From the IMG/VR virus record IMGVR_UViG_3300025093_000037, positions 1-47,019 of that record: a stretch of DNA of 47,019 nucleotides; one strand, written 5' to 3'. Below are positions 13,958-22,051 of the stretch, piece by piece. A model generated the notes under the pieces. That model saw only the letters and a program-made list of their open reading frames with translations. It was not told the origin of the DNA and made no database searches. Source of the DNA: a virus. A program made the position numbers and the translations under genes. Numbering within the stretch: the first letter of the stretch is position 1; every line of letters begins with the position of its first letter.

Positions 13958-14383
13958 ATGGTACGAAATGGCGCTGGCAGCTCCATCCGAAACGATCTTG
14001 AGCAAAGCCCCGCCGGACCCAACGAAGTTCGCGTGCAAGACATCACTGTCGACGTGTACGACAAGAACCAGGGCTGCGCTTGGGAAGAGACCCTGGGCGG
14101 TGTAAGCCATCGGTGCAGTGGCCCCCCGGACTGGAAATACAACCACCGCTGGTGGTGCCTGACCCACATCGACCAGAAGCTTTGCTGCGGATCGCGATTG
14201 AGCAACTCTCAACGCCGATCGATCCTGACCAACCCCAAGCGCAACCATTGGCTCGCCAGGCAACGGCATCTCGCTGGCAAAGAGCAGACAGCAATCGACG
14301 AGTTCGAAACTCAATTCCCCAGCACAATCAATGACCCAGAGGAGCACACATTCTCATGGCGCGAATACCAGGCGAGGCAATGA
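13958..14383 (+). CDS. Protein of unknown function, 141 residues
   Basis: ATG 13958 follows AAGGTGG; an in-frame GTG at 13949 is also possible. Contains CAWEETLGGVSHRC, WWCLTHIDQKLCC (a Cys/His cluster that could bind zinc) and a helical basic stretch (RNHWLARQRHLAGKEQTAID). First gene of the head operon, overlapping the next by four bases. It may be an HNH-like or zinc-binding packaging accessory, but no HNH signature is complete. Confidence 0.65.
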   Translation: MVRNGAGSSIRNDLEQSPAGPNEVRVQDITVDVYDKNQGCAWEETLGGVSHRCSGPPDWKYNHRWWCLTHIDQKLCCGSRLSNSQRRSILTNPKRNHWLARQRHLAGKEQTAIDEFETQFPSTINDPEEHTFSWREYQARQ

Positions 14384-15183
14384 GTAGCCTCAACCCTGAA
14401 GACCTGATCTTGCCGGGGCAGAAATCCGAACAAGACATCGCCGAGATGCTGGCCGGGAACGACGCCAAGGTCGACCCGAAGTTGGATCTCTGGAACCTCG
14501 TCGGCCAGCACCAACAGGGCGGTCTGCCAGATAAGACCGCACCCGATTACGTCGCCCGAAACACAAGCGCCGAGATCCACAACTACGGGCTGCTGACCCT
14601 GATCAACGTCATCGTGTTCGCCCCGGCTGGGGTCCTGCTCGGAGCCTTGAAAGACAAAGCGACGGGCGTGATCGTCGGGTGGAACTTGTTGCCCTACGAG
14701 GGCAACGAGCTGACGGTCGAGCAGGTCAAGCAAGCTCGGACAGCAGTCGAGCAGAAATGGCCGGGCCTGCAGCAAATGCTGATGGACCACCATCAGATGG
14801 CGTCCCGGATCAACCTGATCGAAGTCGAACAGATGGAGATGGATAACCCCGAGTGGGGGCCGACGCCGAGAGAGCAGGATCGGGCTCAAGGCATCGAGAA
14901 GACCGAACGATCGGTGAAGCAGGTGTTCACCGAAGTGGGTGGCCAGATGGTCGAGACCACGTTCGAAGAACAACCGGTCGATGGCAGCACGTTGATGTGC
15001 GCTGTCTGCAACTTGGTTCCGATCGTCGGGGACCTGATGCAGTACGAGCCGATCGAGATTGAAGACGGCGGGGGGTTCCGGTGCCCGACGTGTCAGCAAT
15101 CTCATGTCGAGTCGGAGATGGAAGCAATAGACGCTGAATATCGACGCAAGAGGGAAGCGGCTGGTTCTGACGCTGATGGCTGA
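14380..15183 (+). CDS. Protein of unknown function with C-terminal zinc ribbon
   Basis: 267 residues from the ATGA overlap at 14380, with GGCGAGG upstream; ATG 14356 would add eight residues. Helical and strand-rich middle (NYGLLTLINVIVFAPAGVLL could be a buried or membrane-contacting segment). CAVC near 215 and CPTC near 240 form a likely zinc ribbon. It lies just before the portal gene. No family is recognised. Confidence 0.7.
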   Translation: MSSLNPEDLILPGQKSEQDIAEMLAGNDAKVDPKLDLWNLVGQHQQGGLPDKTAPDYVARNTSAEIHNYGLLTLINVIVFAPAGVLLGALKDKATGVIVGWNLLPYEGNELTVEQVKQARTAVEQKWPGLQQMLMDHHQMASRINLIEVEQMEMDNPEWGPTPREQDRAQGIEKTERSVKQVFTEVGGQMVETTFEEQPVDGSTLMCAVCNLVPIVGDLMQYEPIEIEDGGGFRCPTCQQSHVESEMEAIDAEYRRKREAAGSDADG

Positions 15184-15439
15184 GAGACCCCGATGCCCAG
15201 AATGCTTTAACTTCGAAATATTCTGTGTTTGCGCTAACCACTTGTTCGACGAACTAAACGAATCGTTTCAAGAGATACTGGAAGAGTACGAAGAAACACA
15301 TATCCGAGAACGTCTTATAGACGCTATGGATCGCAATGTCGTGATCGTATTCTTTCCTAACGGCGACACTTACGAAGTAAGTCCGCACTGTAACTGCGAC
15401 GTCTGCGACGAGGTAGTTCATCGGCTCGGGTGGACCTGA
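15176..15439 (+). CDS. Small acidic Cys-rich protein
   Basis: 87 residues, overlapping the previous gene by eight bases. Cys are grouped as CPEC...CVC at the start and CNCDVC at the end, flanking a Glu-rich helix (ELNESFQEILEEYEETHIRE). Codon use is noticeably more A/T-rich than the neighbours (many AAA, ATA, TTT-type codons). No family is recognised. Confidence 0.65.
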   Translation: MAERPRCPECFNFEIFCVCANHLFDELNESFQEILEEYEETHIRERLIDAMDRNVVIVFFPNGDTYEVSPHCNCDVCDEVVHRLGWT

Positions 15440-15480
15440 GGTGTAGCATTCGCAAGCATCGACCCGAGGAAGAGCGCCAC

Positions 15481-17094
15481 ATGGTATCGATCCCCGAGCG
15501 ACGGCGTCCAACACGCTATGACTTGCCCGTCGACCTAACTTCTCATCCGCTCGCCGCTAAGACAGCAGCGGTCGCCCCTCTGACGACCTTCACGAGTGTC
15601 CACGAAGCGGTCGCTCAGCAAGAGTGGCAGAGGAAGATCATGGACTGGGTCGTAGAGGGACCTGGCGTCTTGGGTTTCGCCCTGAACCTTAAAGCGACTG
15701 TTTGCGCACTCGGTCGTTGGTATGTGGCCGAGCCGGATTCGAGCGGCGGTTGGCGCAGGGTCCAGTCGGCTAAGGAACAGGCCATTCTTCACGCTTATCG
15801 CGGCGTCAACGGCGAACCGCGAGAAGAGCTGTTTCGGCAGCAGATGTTCACGACTGAATCAATCGGCGAGTTCTTGCTGGCCACCCACAACACAGACCAC
15901 GGGCCGCGATACGAGCTTCTGCAGATGAATCAGATCGCCGCTGACCGGGTCGGGTCCGGCGATTACCTTGCGATCCAGGACACCCCGGCGCAGCGGCGTC
16001 AAGACACCGAGAACGACAATGACTATCTCCGCTACCTGCCGAAGGACCAAGTCGTCCGCATATGGCAACGGAACCCGTGGTGGCCTAACCTAGCTCACAG
16101 CCAGATGCAGCGAGCCGTGCCAGATATTGAGCGGCTCATCAGCTCGACCAGACGCATCAAGCGGCTGTCCGACTCTCGTCTGGTCAATAACGACATAGTG
16201 TGGCTAGCTGCCGAAGCTGCCATGCAGTACGCCGGGCTGGGCGACGAGCAGCGGCGAGCAGACTTCCACCGCGATTTCCGCAACCATGCTCAGAAGACTT
16301 TCACCGAGTATGGCGGCGTCGCCGAGGTCGCCCCGTTCACGCTTTCGACCGGCTACCAGTGGGGGCCGCCGATGCGGATCGACATGGGCGATCCGATCGA
16401 GGAATATGACCTTGCTGCCGAAGACTCTGGTTACAAGGCGATCGGCCGTGCGCTCGATCTGCCGATGCGAGTGTTCTTCGAATCCGAACAGGGCGGCAAC
16501 CACTGGTCGGATTGGTTGACCGAATCGCAGTTCATTCGCACAAGCGCCGAGCCTTCAGGCCAGAAAGGTTTAGACCAGCTGACAATCTCGTGGCTCCGAC
16601 CCATGTACGAGTTCTTGCAGTCGGTCGGCTGGCTGCCCGACCAGATCGATCCCCAGAACCGGCGGATCATGCTGGACATGTCTGGCGTCCTCAAGAACCC
16701 CGACGAGTCAAAGGCGCTTCTTGAGGCGTACCGGTACGGCATCCCGAGCAGGGACACTGTCGCCAAGCGAGGACTCAACCTCACCGAGGACGAGATCATG
16801 GAGATGCCGTCCGACTATGACGATTTCCGAACCTGGGCCGAGTTCGTTGCCCGCCCTGTCGGCGGGAAGCCGATGGGGCCGGACGCTTTCGCCGATTCGA
16901 AACCACCAGAGCAGGCACGCCTGGCATCTGCGTTGAGTGCTGGCCAAGAGAACAACATCCCGCCCCAGCTGCTCGGTCTCGCTCTCAGGTCAGTTGAGCT
17001 GGAACCGGACGACTCGATCAGGAAAGCCGAAGAGGTCGTCTATCTGGATCATGACGCATACGCCGAAGACTCTGACCTTCTGGAGCTGCTGTGA
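15481..17094 (+). CDS. Portal protein
   Basis: 537 residues; the dodecameric ring at one head vertex through which DNA passes. ATG 15481 follows GAGGAAGAG; the frame is open to 15430, but that part lacks a site. Support: position between terL and the MuF-like gene, length, a WVVEGPGVLGFALNLKA segment and long helices (LAHSQMQRAVPDIERLISST), an EYDLAAEDSGYKAIGRALDL region and an acidic C-terminal tail, all as in actinophage portals. The stop overlaps the GTG start of the next gene. Confidence 0.85.
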   Translation: MVSIPERRRPTRYDLPVDLTSHPLAAKTAAVAPLTTFTSVHEAVAQQEWQRKIMDWVVEGPGVLGFALNLKATVCALGRWYVAEPDSSGGWRRVQSAKEQAILHAYRGVNGEPREELFRQQMFTTESIGEFLLATHNTDHGPRYELLQMNQIAADRVGSGDYLAIQDTPAQRRQDTENDNDYLRYLPKDQVVRIWQRNPWWPNLAHSQMQRAVPDIERLISSTRRIKRLSDSRLVNNDIVWLAAEAAMQYAGLGDEQRRADFHRDFRNHAQKTFTEYGGVAEVAPFTLSTGYQWGPPMRIDMGDPIEEYDLAAEDSGYKAIGRALDLPMRVFFESEQGGNHWSDWLTESQFIRTSAEPSGQKGLDQLTISWLRPMYEFLQSVGWLPDQIDPQNRRIMLDMSGVLKNPDESKALLEAYRYGIPSRDTVAKRGLNLTEDEIMEMPSDYDDFRTWAEFVARPVGGKPMGPDAFADSKPPEQARLASALSAGQENNIPPQLLGLALRSVELEPDDSIRKAEEVVYLDHDAYAEDSDLLELL

Positions 17095-19919
17095 CCACGA
17101 TCCCGATCGGTGTTCTCCGAGCCTCTAAAGCAGCACAGCAAGTAGCGGAGCCGACATCCGAAATCGTTGAACGCCTGTTGCAGGCATTCGAACGAGGCGA
17201 GCTGTCCGAGAAAGAACAGCAGGCTTACGCCGTCTGGATGGCTCGCCACGACGGCGAGAGCGGCACCCCGAACTTTGAGCTGATGGGCGGCGAAACTGGT
17301 GTCCGTTGGCTCGACGGGATGATGGAGGCCAAAGCGGCCTCGCTGCAGGCAGAACCCGAAGAAGATCTCGGCCCGACTCGGGAAGACATCATCGCTGGCG
17401 CTGTCGAGTATCTGAACATCAAAGACCATGCGACGTTCATGCGGATCTGGACGGTGCTGGAGATGGCCGCCAAGAACGCTCTGCGCCGGTCAGTAGCAAA
17501 GGCAAAGGGGACGATCCGCAACGAAGATCTCAAGGTCAAGATGGCCGCAGCTGACAGGCCGCTCAATGAGATCCCCGACAATGTTTGGGAGTCAGCGAAG
17601 CTGGACACGTCGACCCGCCACATCCTGGAATCCTCGATCGCTGAAGCGATCGAAGAGGTGCGGGGGATCTTCTTGGAAGACTCGACGCTGCTGCCGCGCA
17701 TGGCCGAGATCGTCCAATCGCCGGTCACTGCCGAGCTGCTCCAGTCGCAAGAAGAAGCAATCGAAGAAGCGGTCCGGTGCCTCGACGGCGAGCTGCTCGA
17801 CTCGTTCGAAAGTTGGGTCCGGCCGCGCGATGGCGAACCGGATTGGATCGTGGCTCCCGGCATCGTCCGGCGGGCGATGCTCATAGCGGGGGGCGCTGAT
17901 TCGAACGGCCCCACAATCAACGGGTTCCCTTGCAGGCGAGGCCGGGGCGTAGCTTCTGGTTTCGGGATGCTGAACGGCCCGTTGGCGTTTGAGATGCTTC
18001 GGTCCCCGTCGACTAGGGCGGCGGCCGTCGAGATCCCAGAGAACTTGGCCCCGTTGCTTTACCGCTGGCGGCACGGGTATCTCCGTCAGCCGAAGAAACC
18101 GTTTACCCCTCATAAGAATTTGAACGGCCGGACGTTCAAATTGGGCAACTGGGAGAAACTGCTTTCCCGGCGCAAAGACATCAACGAGTGGCCTTATGTC
18201 GACCCGGCAGACGAAGACCTCGACCTGGATCTGTACCGGCCAGGCGATCACGACGGCTGTACCTGCGCAGTCTTGCCAGTGGTCGCAGGACGGGGCCGCA
18301 TAAAGCTCGGCGCAGAATGGTTCGATGCGCAGCTCGCCGGTCGGTCCCCTGAAGCGCGAGCGGCGTTGTTCAACCCGAGGCAGCCCCGGTGCCCGAAGGG
18401 GACCGGTATCACTGCTGGGCGGTTCTCAAACGAAGAGTTGACGAACTGCAACCCGATGGTCGAGCAGCTCCACACCGAATCTTTGCAAGGCCGAATCGAT
18501 GAGCTTCAAGCAGAACTAGGCGACAGCCCTTCTCGCGAGAAGAGGGAGAAACTGGTTGAAGAGCTGAAGATCGCCCAGCTTGAAATGGAGCGCCGTCTCC
18601 AGGGCGGGGAGATCGAAGGTCCGGGCGTCACCGACGACGTCACTCAGGTCACGGCGGCTGAACCGGACTACGGGGTCCCGATCGATGAGCTAGCTGAACT
18701 GGTCGATGAAACAGGAGGCTTCACGGTTCGATCGGAGGTCGACACGCCCGAATCTGGGTTTGTGGTCGCTGATCCCGAGTTCGCCACGGTCATCTCGGAC
18801 TGGGACTCGTTGACCGACCAAGAGAAGGACTCGGTCATCATCGAATACTTGCTTCGGAACGAGCAGGCGCTGATCGACAATCCCGAAGTGTTCGTAGGGG
18901 CTTGGCGGGACTCGGAGACGGGCAAGCTTCACCTCGACATGGTGAACCATTTCACCGACCAGTCCGAGGCAGAAAGACTTGGTTCGGAACGGAATCAAAT
19001 AGCAGTCTTTGACCTTGGAACATTCGATGAGATCCCAACCGGAGGTACTGGCAATGTCGCAGAAGAAGTCACAGGAGCAGAGTTTGTTTCGACCACGGTC
19101 GGGCGAATCCGTGAGTCAGATGGCTCGTCGGCTGAGGGAGGAACTGGACCGGCGTGGCGGTTCGACCCCGAAGTCGCAAAGAAACTCGTAGCTGAGGGTT
19201 GGCGGTACAGCGATCCGTTCCCAGACCCGATTATCGAATCTCAGATTCAGCAGGCAGCTACTGCTGTGCGGGACGGGGCGTTGCGTGAAGCTGCCGCGGT
19301 CCGAGGCAATTTGATCGATATCGCTGCGGCCACTTCGGGTGAGGTGTTGGGTCTTCAAGAGGACGGCACGATCGAATTTGAGGTGAAGGGTATTGATTCG
19401 ACTGCTCGCAAGATGAGGGACCGCCACGTCGAGCGGGGCAAGCCGATGTCTGAGCTGCCTGCGGCGATCAAGGACAGCTTGCGGTACACCTACATTCATG
19501 ACGACAACAACTACACGTTGGGCGTGCAGCGAACTTTCGACACGTTGCAACAACGGGGTTGGGAGGTCGTGGAGGTCGACAACTATTGGTCGCCGGGTGA
19601 CGCTTATTCGGGGATCAACTCGGTCTTGAGGACCCCTGAAGGTCGGATGGTTGAGCTTCAGTTCCACACGCCGATCAGTTTCTCAATCAAGCAAGACATC
19701 CACCTGGAGTACGAGCTTTATCGGGAACTTCCGGCGATTGATCCGCAAGCTTGGGATCTTTGGGAATCCATGTCTGAGCGTTGGGACAATGTCAGGGGCC
19801 CTGTTGGTTGGCCGCCGATTAATTTGAACACGTTCGGGGGGTTGGCTCATTTGAGGTTTGATCAGGGGCCGAATCCGAACGAGTTCGAACGAGAAGTTCA
19901 GGTCGGCGTGGGCAGATGA
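17091..19919 (+). CDS. MuF-like minor head protein fused to RelA/SpoT-like domain
   Basis: 942 residues from GTG 17091. Residues 1 to about 410 are helical and end in GDHDGCTCAVLPV, the HxxCxCxxxPV-type ending of MuF-like head proteins, which attach to the portal inside the head. At about 430-455 comes RCPKGTGITAGRFS...CNP, the Cys tag shared with the next three genes. Residues 765-890 resemble the RelA/SpoT nucleotidyltransferase fold seen in polymorphic toxins: IKDSLRYTYI, GDAYSGINSVLRTPEG, VELQFHTPISFSIK. Such domains make or alter guanosine nucleotides in known cases; activity here is inferred. It may enter the cell with the DNA. Confidence 0.75.
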   Translation: MTTIPIGVLRASKAAQQVAEPTSEIVERLLQAFERGELSEKEQQAYAVWMARHDGESGTPNFELMGGETGVRWLDGMMEAKAASLQAEPEEDLGPTREDIIAGAVEYLNIKDHATFMRIWTVLEMAAKNALRRSVAKAKGTIRNEDLKVKMAAADRPLNEIPDNVWESAKLDTSTRHILESSIAEAIEEVRGIFLEDSTLLPRMAEIVQSPVTAELLQSQEEAIEEAVRCLDGELLDSFESWVRPRDGEPDWIVAPGIVRRAMLIAGGADSNGPTINGFPCRRGRGVASGFGMLNGPLAFEMLRSPSTRAAAVEIPENLAPLLYRWRHGYLRQPKKPFTPHKNLNGRTFKLGNWEKLLSRRKDINEWPYVDPADEDLDLDLYRPGDHDGCTCAVLPVVAGRGRIKLGAEWFDAQLAGRSPEARAALFNPRQPRCPKGTGITAGRFSNEELTNCNPMVEQLHTESLQGRIDELQAELGDSPSREKREKLVEELKIAQLEMERRLQGGEIEGPGVTDDVTQVTAAEPDYGVPIDELAELVDETGGFTVRSEVDTPESGFVVADPEFATVISDWDSLTDQEKDSVIIEYLLRNEQALIDNPEVFVGAWRDSETGKLHLDMVNHFTDQSEAERLGSERNQIAVFDLGTFDEIPTGGTGNVAEEVTGAEFVSTTVGRIRESDGSSAEGGTGPAWRFDPEVAKKLVAEGWRYSDPFPDPIIESQIQQAATAVRDGALREAAAVRGNLIDIAAATSGEVLGLQEDGTIEFEVKGIDSTARKMRDRHVERGKPMSELPAAIKDSLRYTYIHDDNNYTLGVQRTFDTLQQRGWEVVEVDNYWSPGDAYSGINSVLRTPEGRMVELQFHTPISFSIKQDIHLEYELYRELPAIDPQAWDLWESMSERWDNVRGPVGWPPINLNTFGGLAHLRFDQGPNPNEFEREVQVGVGR

Positions 19920-22051
19920 CTGCGGTTGTTGTTAGCGGCAACGAGTCGGGCAACCCGTACCACTGCCCGGCCGGTACCGGTCTGACCGCCGGGAGGTTCA
20001 CGAACGAGATCGGTGGGTCCTGTCACCCCGCGACCGAGCAGCTGTCCGATGCGGGCCTGGAGCAGCGGAAGAAGGCGCTTCAGGATGCACTCAACGGGGA
20101 AGGGCTCAGCGCTGACCGTCAGGAGAAGCTGAACGAGGAGATGGCCCTCGTTCGCGCCGAGGAAGCCCGACGGGCCGGGTCGGCCGAAGGGGACTTCGAC
20201 ATCGACCCCCTTGCCCCCAGCCTCGCTGACCCGTTCGACCCGAACATCCACACCGACATCCCGAAGCTCGCCGACTGGGCCCCGGACGGGCTCCCGATGA
20301 TCGACCCGGGCCACGGCCTACCTGAGGTCCCCGACCTGAGCGGTCTCGCCAGGTGGGCTGATGGGCGACTGCGGATGAACGGTCTTCTTGAGGAGACCGA
20401 GGTCACGGCTGAGGATCTTGTCAAGATGCGAGAGGCTCTGGCAGCGCATCTGGCGAATCCTCAGGGGGAGTGGCTGCAGGCGACCATCCTGGCGAAGCGG
20501 GCGATCATGGCGGCGAACGGGGGGGACATCCCGGAAGACCTGACGTCGGGTCCAACAGCGGAGCACCCGGACAGAAAGCACTTCACCGATATGGACGACT
20601 TCGGGGAGGTGGCTCTACGCGAACTGGACAGGTACCTGGAGGAGCTTGGAAAGGGAGAGCCTCTTCTGTACCGAGGTCGCAACAAGGGCCACAACCCCGA
20701 ACAGATCGCCGTGTGGAAGGAGCAAGGCAACCGCCCGATGGTGTGGGCAGACCTGCTCCCCCGGAGCATGGACTCTGAGGAGTTCGGGTACTACAGCGAC
20801 TGGGAGCAGGCCGGAGTCTTCCCCCCTGGGTCCGCCCTGCGCGGCAACGGGCGTTCTGCCAGGCAGCTCGTGAGGTACTGGGAAGCGGTCGAGCAGCTGC
20901 AGATGCCAGAGAGCGAACTGCTCAACCCGGACAAGCACTACTTCAACTCGGCCCAGAGCTTGGCTGGCGTCCTTAGCCAGCTCCCGGCCAAGCTCGGCGG
21001 TGGCGGGTACACGCGTACCGCCGGACTCTCCCGAGACACAGCGTGGGGAAAGGCGTGGTTTGACGAACTCACCAAGATGGCCCGTCGGGCGTGGCCGATA
21101 ACGCCGACCCCGATCCCCGACTTCGAGATCATCCCCGACCAGATCGATATCCGCCCAACGCCGGACCCGAAGTTCTGGGAGAACACGCCCCGAGGTTTCT
21201 CCCCGACACAAGAGGTAATCAGGGGACCGGACATCGGCCCCGACGCCGAGTCGTTCAACAAGCATCGCATCGTGGCCGACCTGGCTGCCGCAACCGGCGT
21301 CGAATACGAGACCGTCGACTCGGTTATTGCCGGATGGGCGTCGATGGATCACCGGTTCTACTCGATTCAGGCCACCGCCGACAAGATCCTTGGCGGCAAC
21401 GGAACGCACGATTCTGGGTACGGGAAGTTCGCCTACGACAGGGACTCTCTTGAAGAGCTTGGGCTGGACTCGTTCTCGTACAAGCAGGTCCGCCACCCCG
21501 AAGAGACTGAGAAGATCTTGCGGGCCATGTACTCACAGACCCAGGGCTTCCTGGAGGGGGCCGGGGTCGACACGCTGCAGCTTCACCGCGGGGCCGGATG
21601 GAGCATCAATTCGGACGGCGACAACCGGAGGATCCCTCATCAGATTCGGGACATTGTGCTGAACGCCAGCGATGAAGAACTGGCGGCGAACCGGATCACC
21701 GTCACTGGTGAGTGGGATCGGAACCCGATGACCTCTTGGTCTTCGGACTATGACATGGCCGACCAGTTTGCCGCCACCGGATCGAACACCTTCGCTGTCA
21801 TCCAGTCCGTTGACGCACCGAGGGAGGCCGTCATCGGCAGTTGTCGAACCGGCGTCGGTTGTCTCAGGGAATCAGAGTTCGTTCTCCTCGACACGGGCGG
21901 CGACGCTCACTTTGAGGTCTTCCTGCGTCCACCTGGCACCGGCTCGCGAGAGGAGCCGAGGTCGATGACTCGGGCCGAGTGGGAAGCAGTGTTCGACAGA
22001 ATCGAGTTTGAGACCGGGAGAGACTTCGATTCGGAGATGGAGGCAGCATGA
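19916..22051 (+). CDS. Tagged protein with C-terminal ADP-ribosyltransferase domain
   Basis: 711 residues, start overlapping the previous stop. The shared Cys tag is at residues 11-43 (NPYHCPAGTGLTAGRFT, then CHP). A coiled-coil-like helix and a long central region follow. Residues about 550-670 show the R-S-E pattern of an ADP-ribosyltransferase: LQLHRGAG (R558), TSWSSDYDMADQFA (S607/S609), RESEFVLL (E652 and E654, an ExE pair as in arginine-specific enzymes). Substrate is likely a host protein, as in phage T4 Alt-type enzymes that travel in the virion; the substrate is unknown. An AWP/PTP-rich linker separates centre and enzyme. Confidence 0.75.
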   Translation: MTAVVVSGNESGNPYHCPAGTGLTAGRFTNEIGGSCHPATEQLSDAGLEQRKKALQDALNGEGLSADRQEKLNEEMALVRAEEARRAGSAEGDFDIDPLAPSLADPFDPNIHTDIPKLADWAPDGLPMIDPGHGLPEVPDLSGLARWADGRLRMNGLLEETEVTAEDLVKMREALAAHLANPQGEWLQATILAKRAIMAANGGDIPEDLTSGPTAEHPDRKHFTDMDDFGEVALRELDRYLEELGKGEPLLYRGRNKGHNPEQIAVWKEQGNRPMVWADLLPRSMDSEEFGYYSDWEQAGVFPPGSALRGNGRSARQLVRYWEAVEQLQMPESELLNPDKHYFNSAQSLAGVLSQLPAKLGGGGYTRTAGLSRDTAWGKAWFDELTKMARRAWPITPTPIPDFEIIPDQIDIRPTPDPKFWENTPRGFSPTQEVIRGPDIGPDAESFNKHRIVADLAAATGVEYETVDSVIAGWASMDHRFYSIQATADKILGGNGTHDSGYGKFAYDRDSLEELGLDSFSYKQVRHPEETEKILRAMYSQTQGFLEGAGVDTLQLHRGAGWSINSDGDNRRIPHQIRDIVLNASDEELAANRITVTGEWDRNPMTSWSSDYDMADQFAATGSNTFAVIQSVDAPREAVIGSCRTGVGCLRESEFVLLDTGGDAHFEVFLRPPGTGSREEPRSMTRAEWEAVFDRIEFETGRDFDSEMEAA

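Noticed and set aside
13894-14205. N-terminal extension of the minus-strand secreted protein
   Set aside because: It would bury the signal peptide, lacks a ribosome site and overlaps the better-supported divergent gene.
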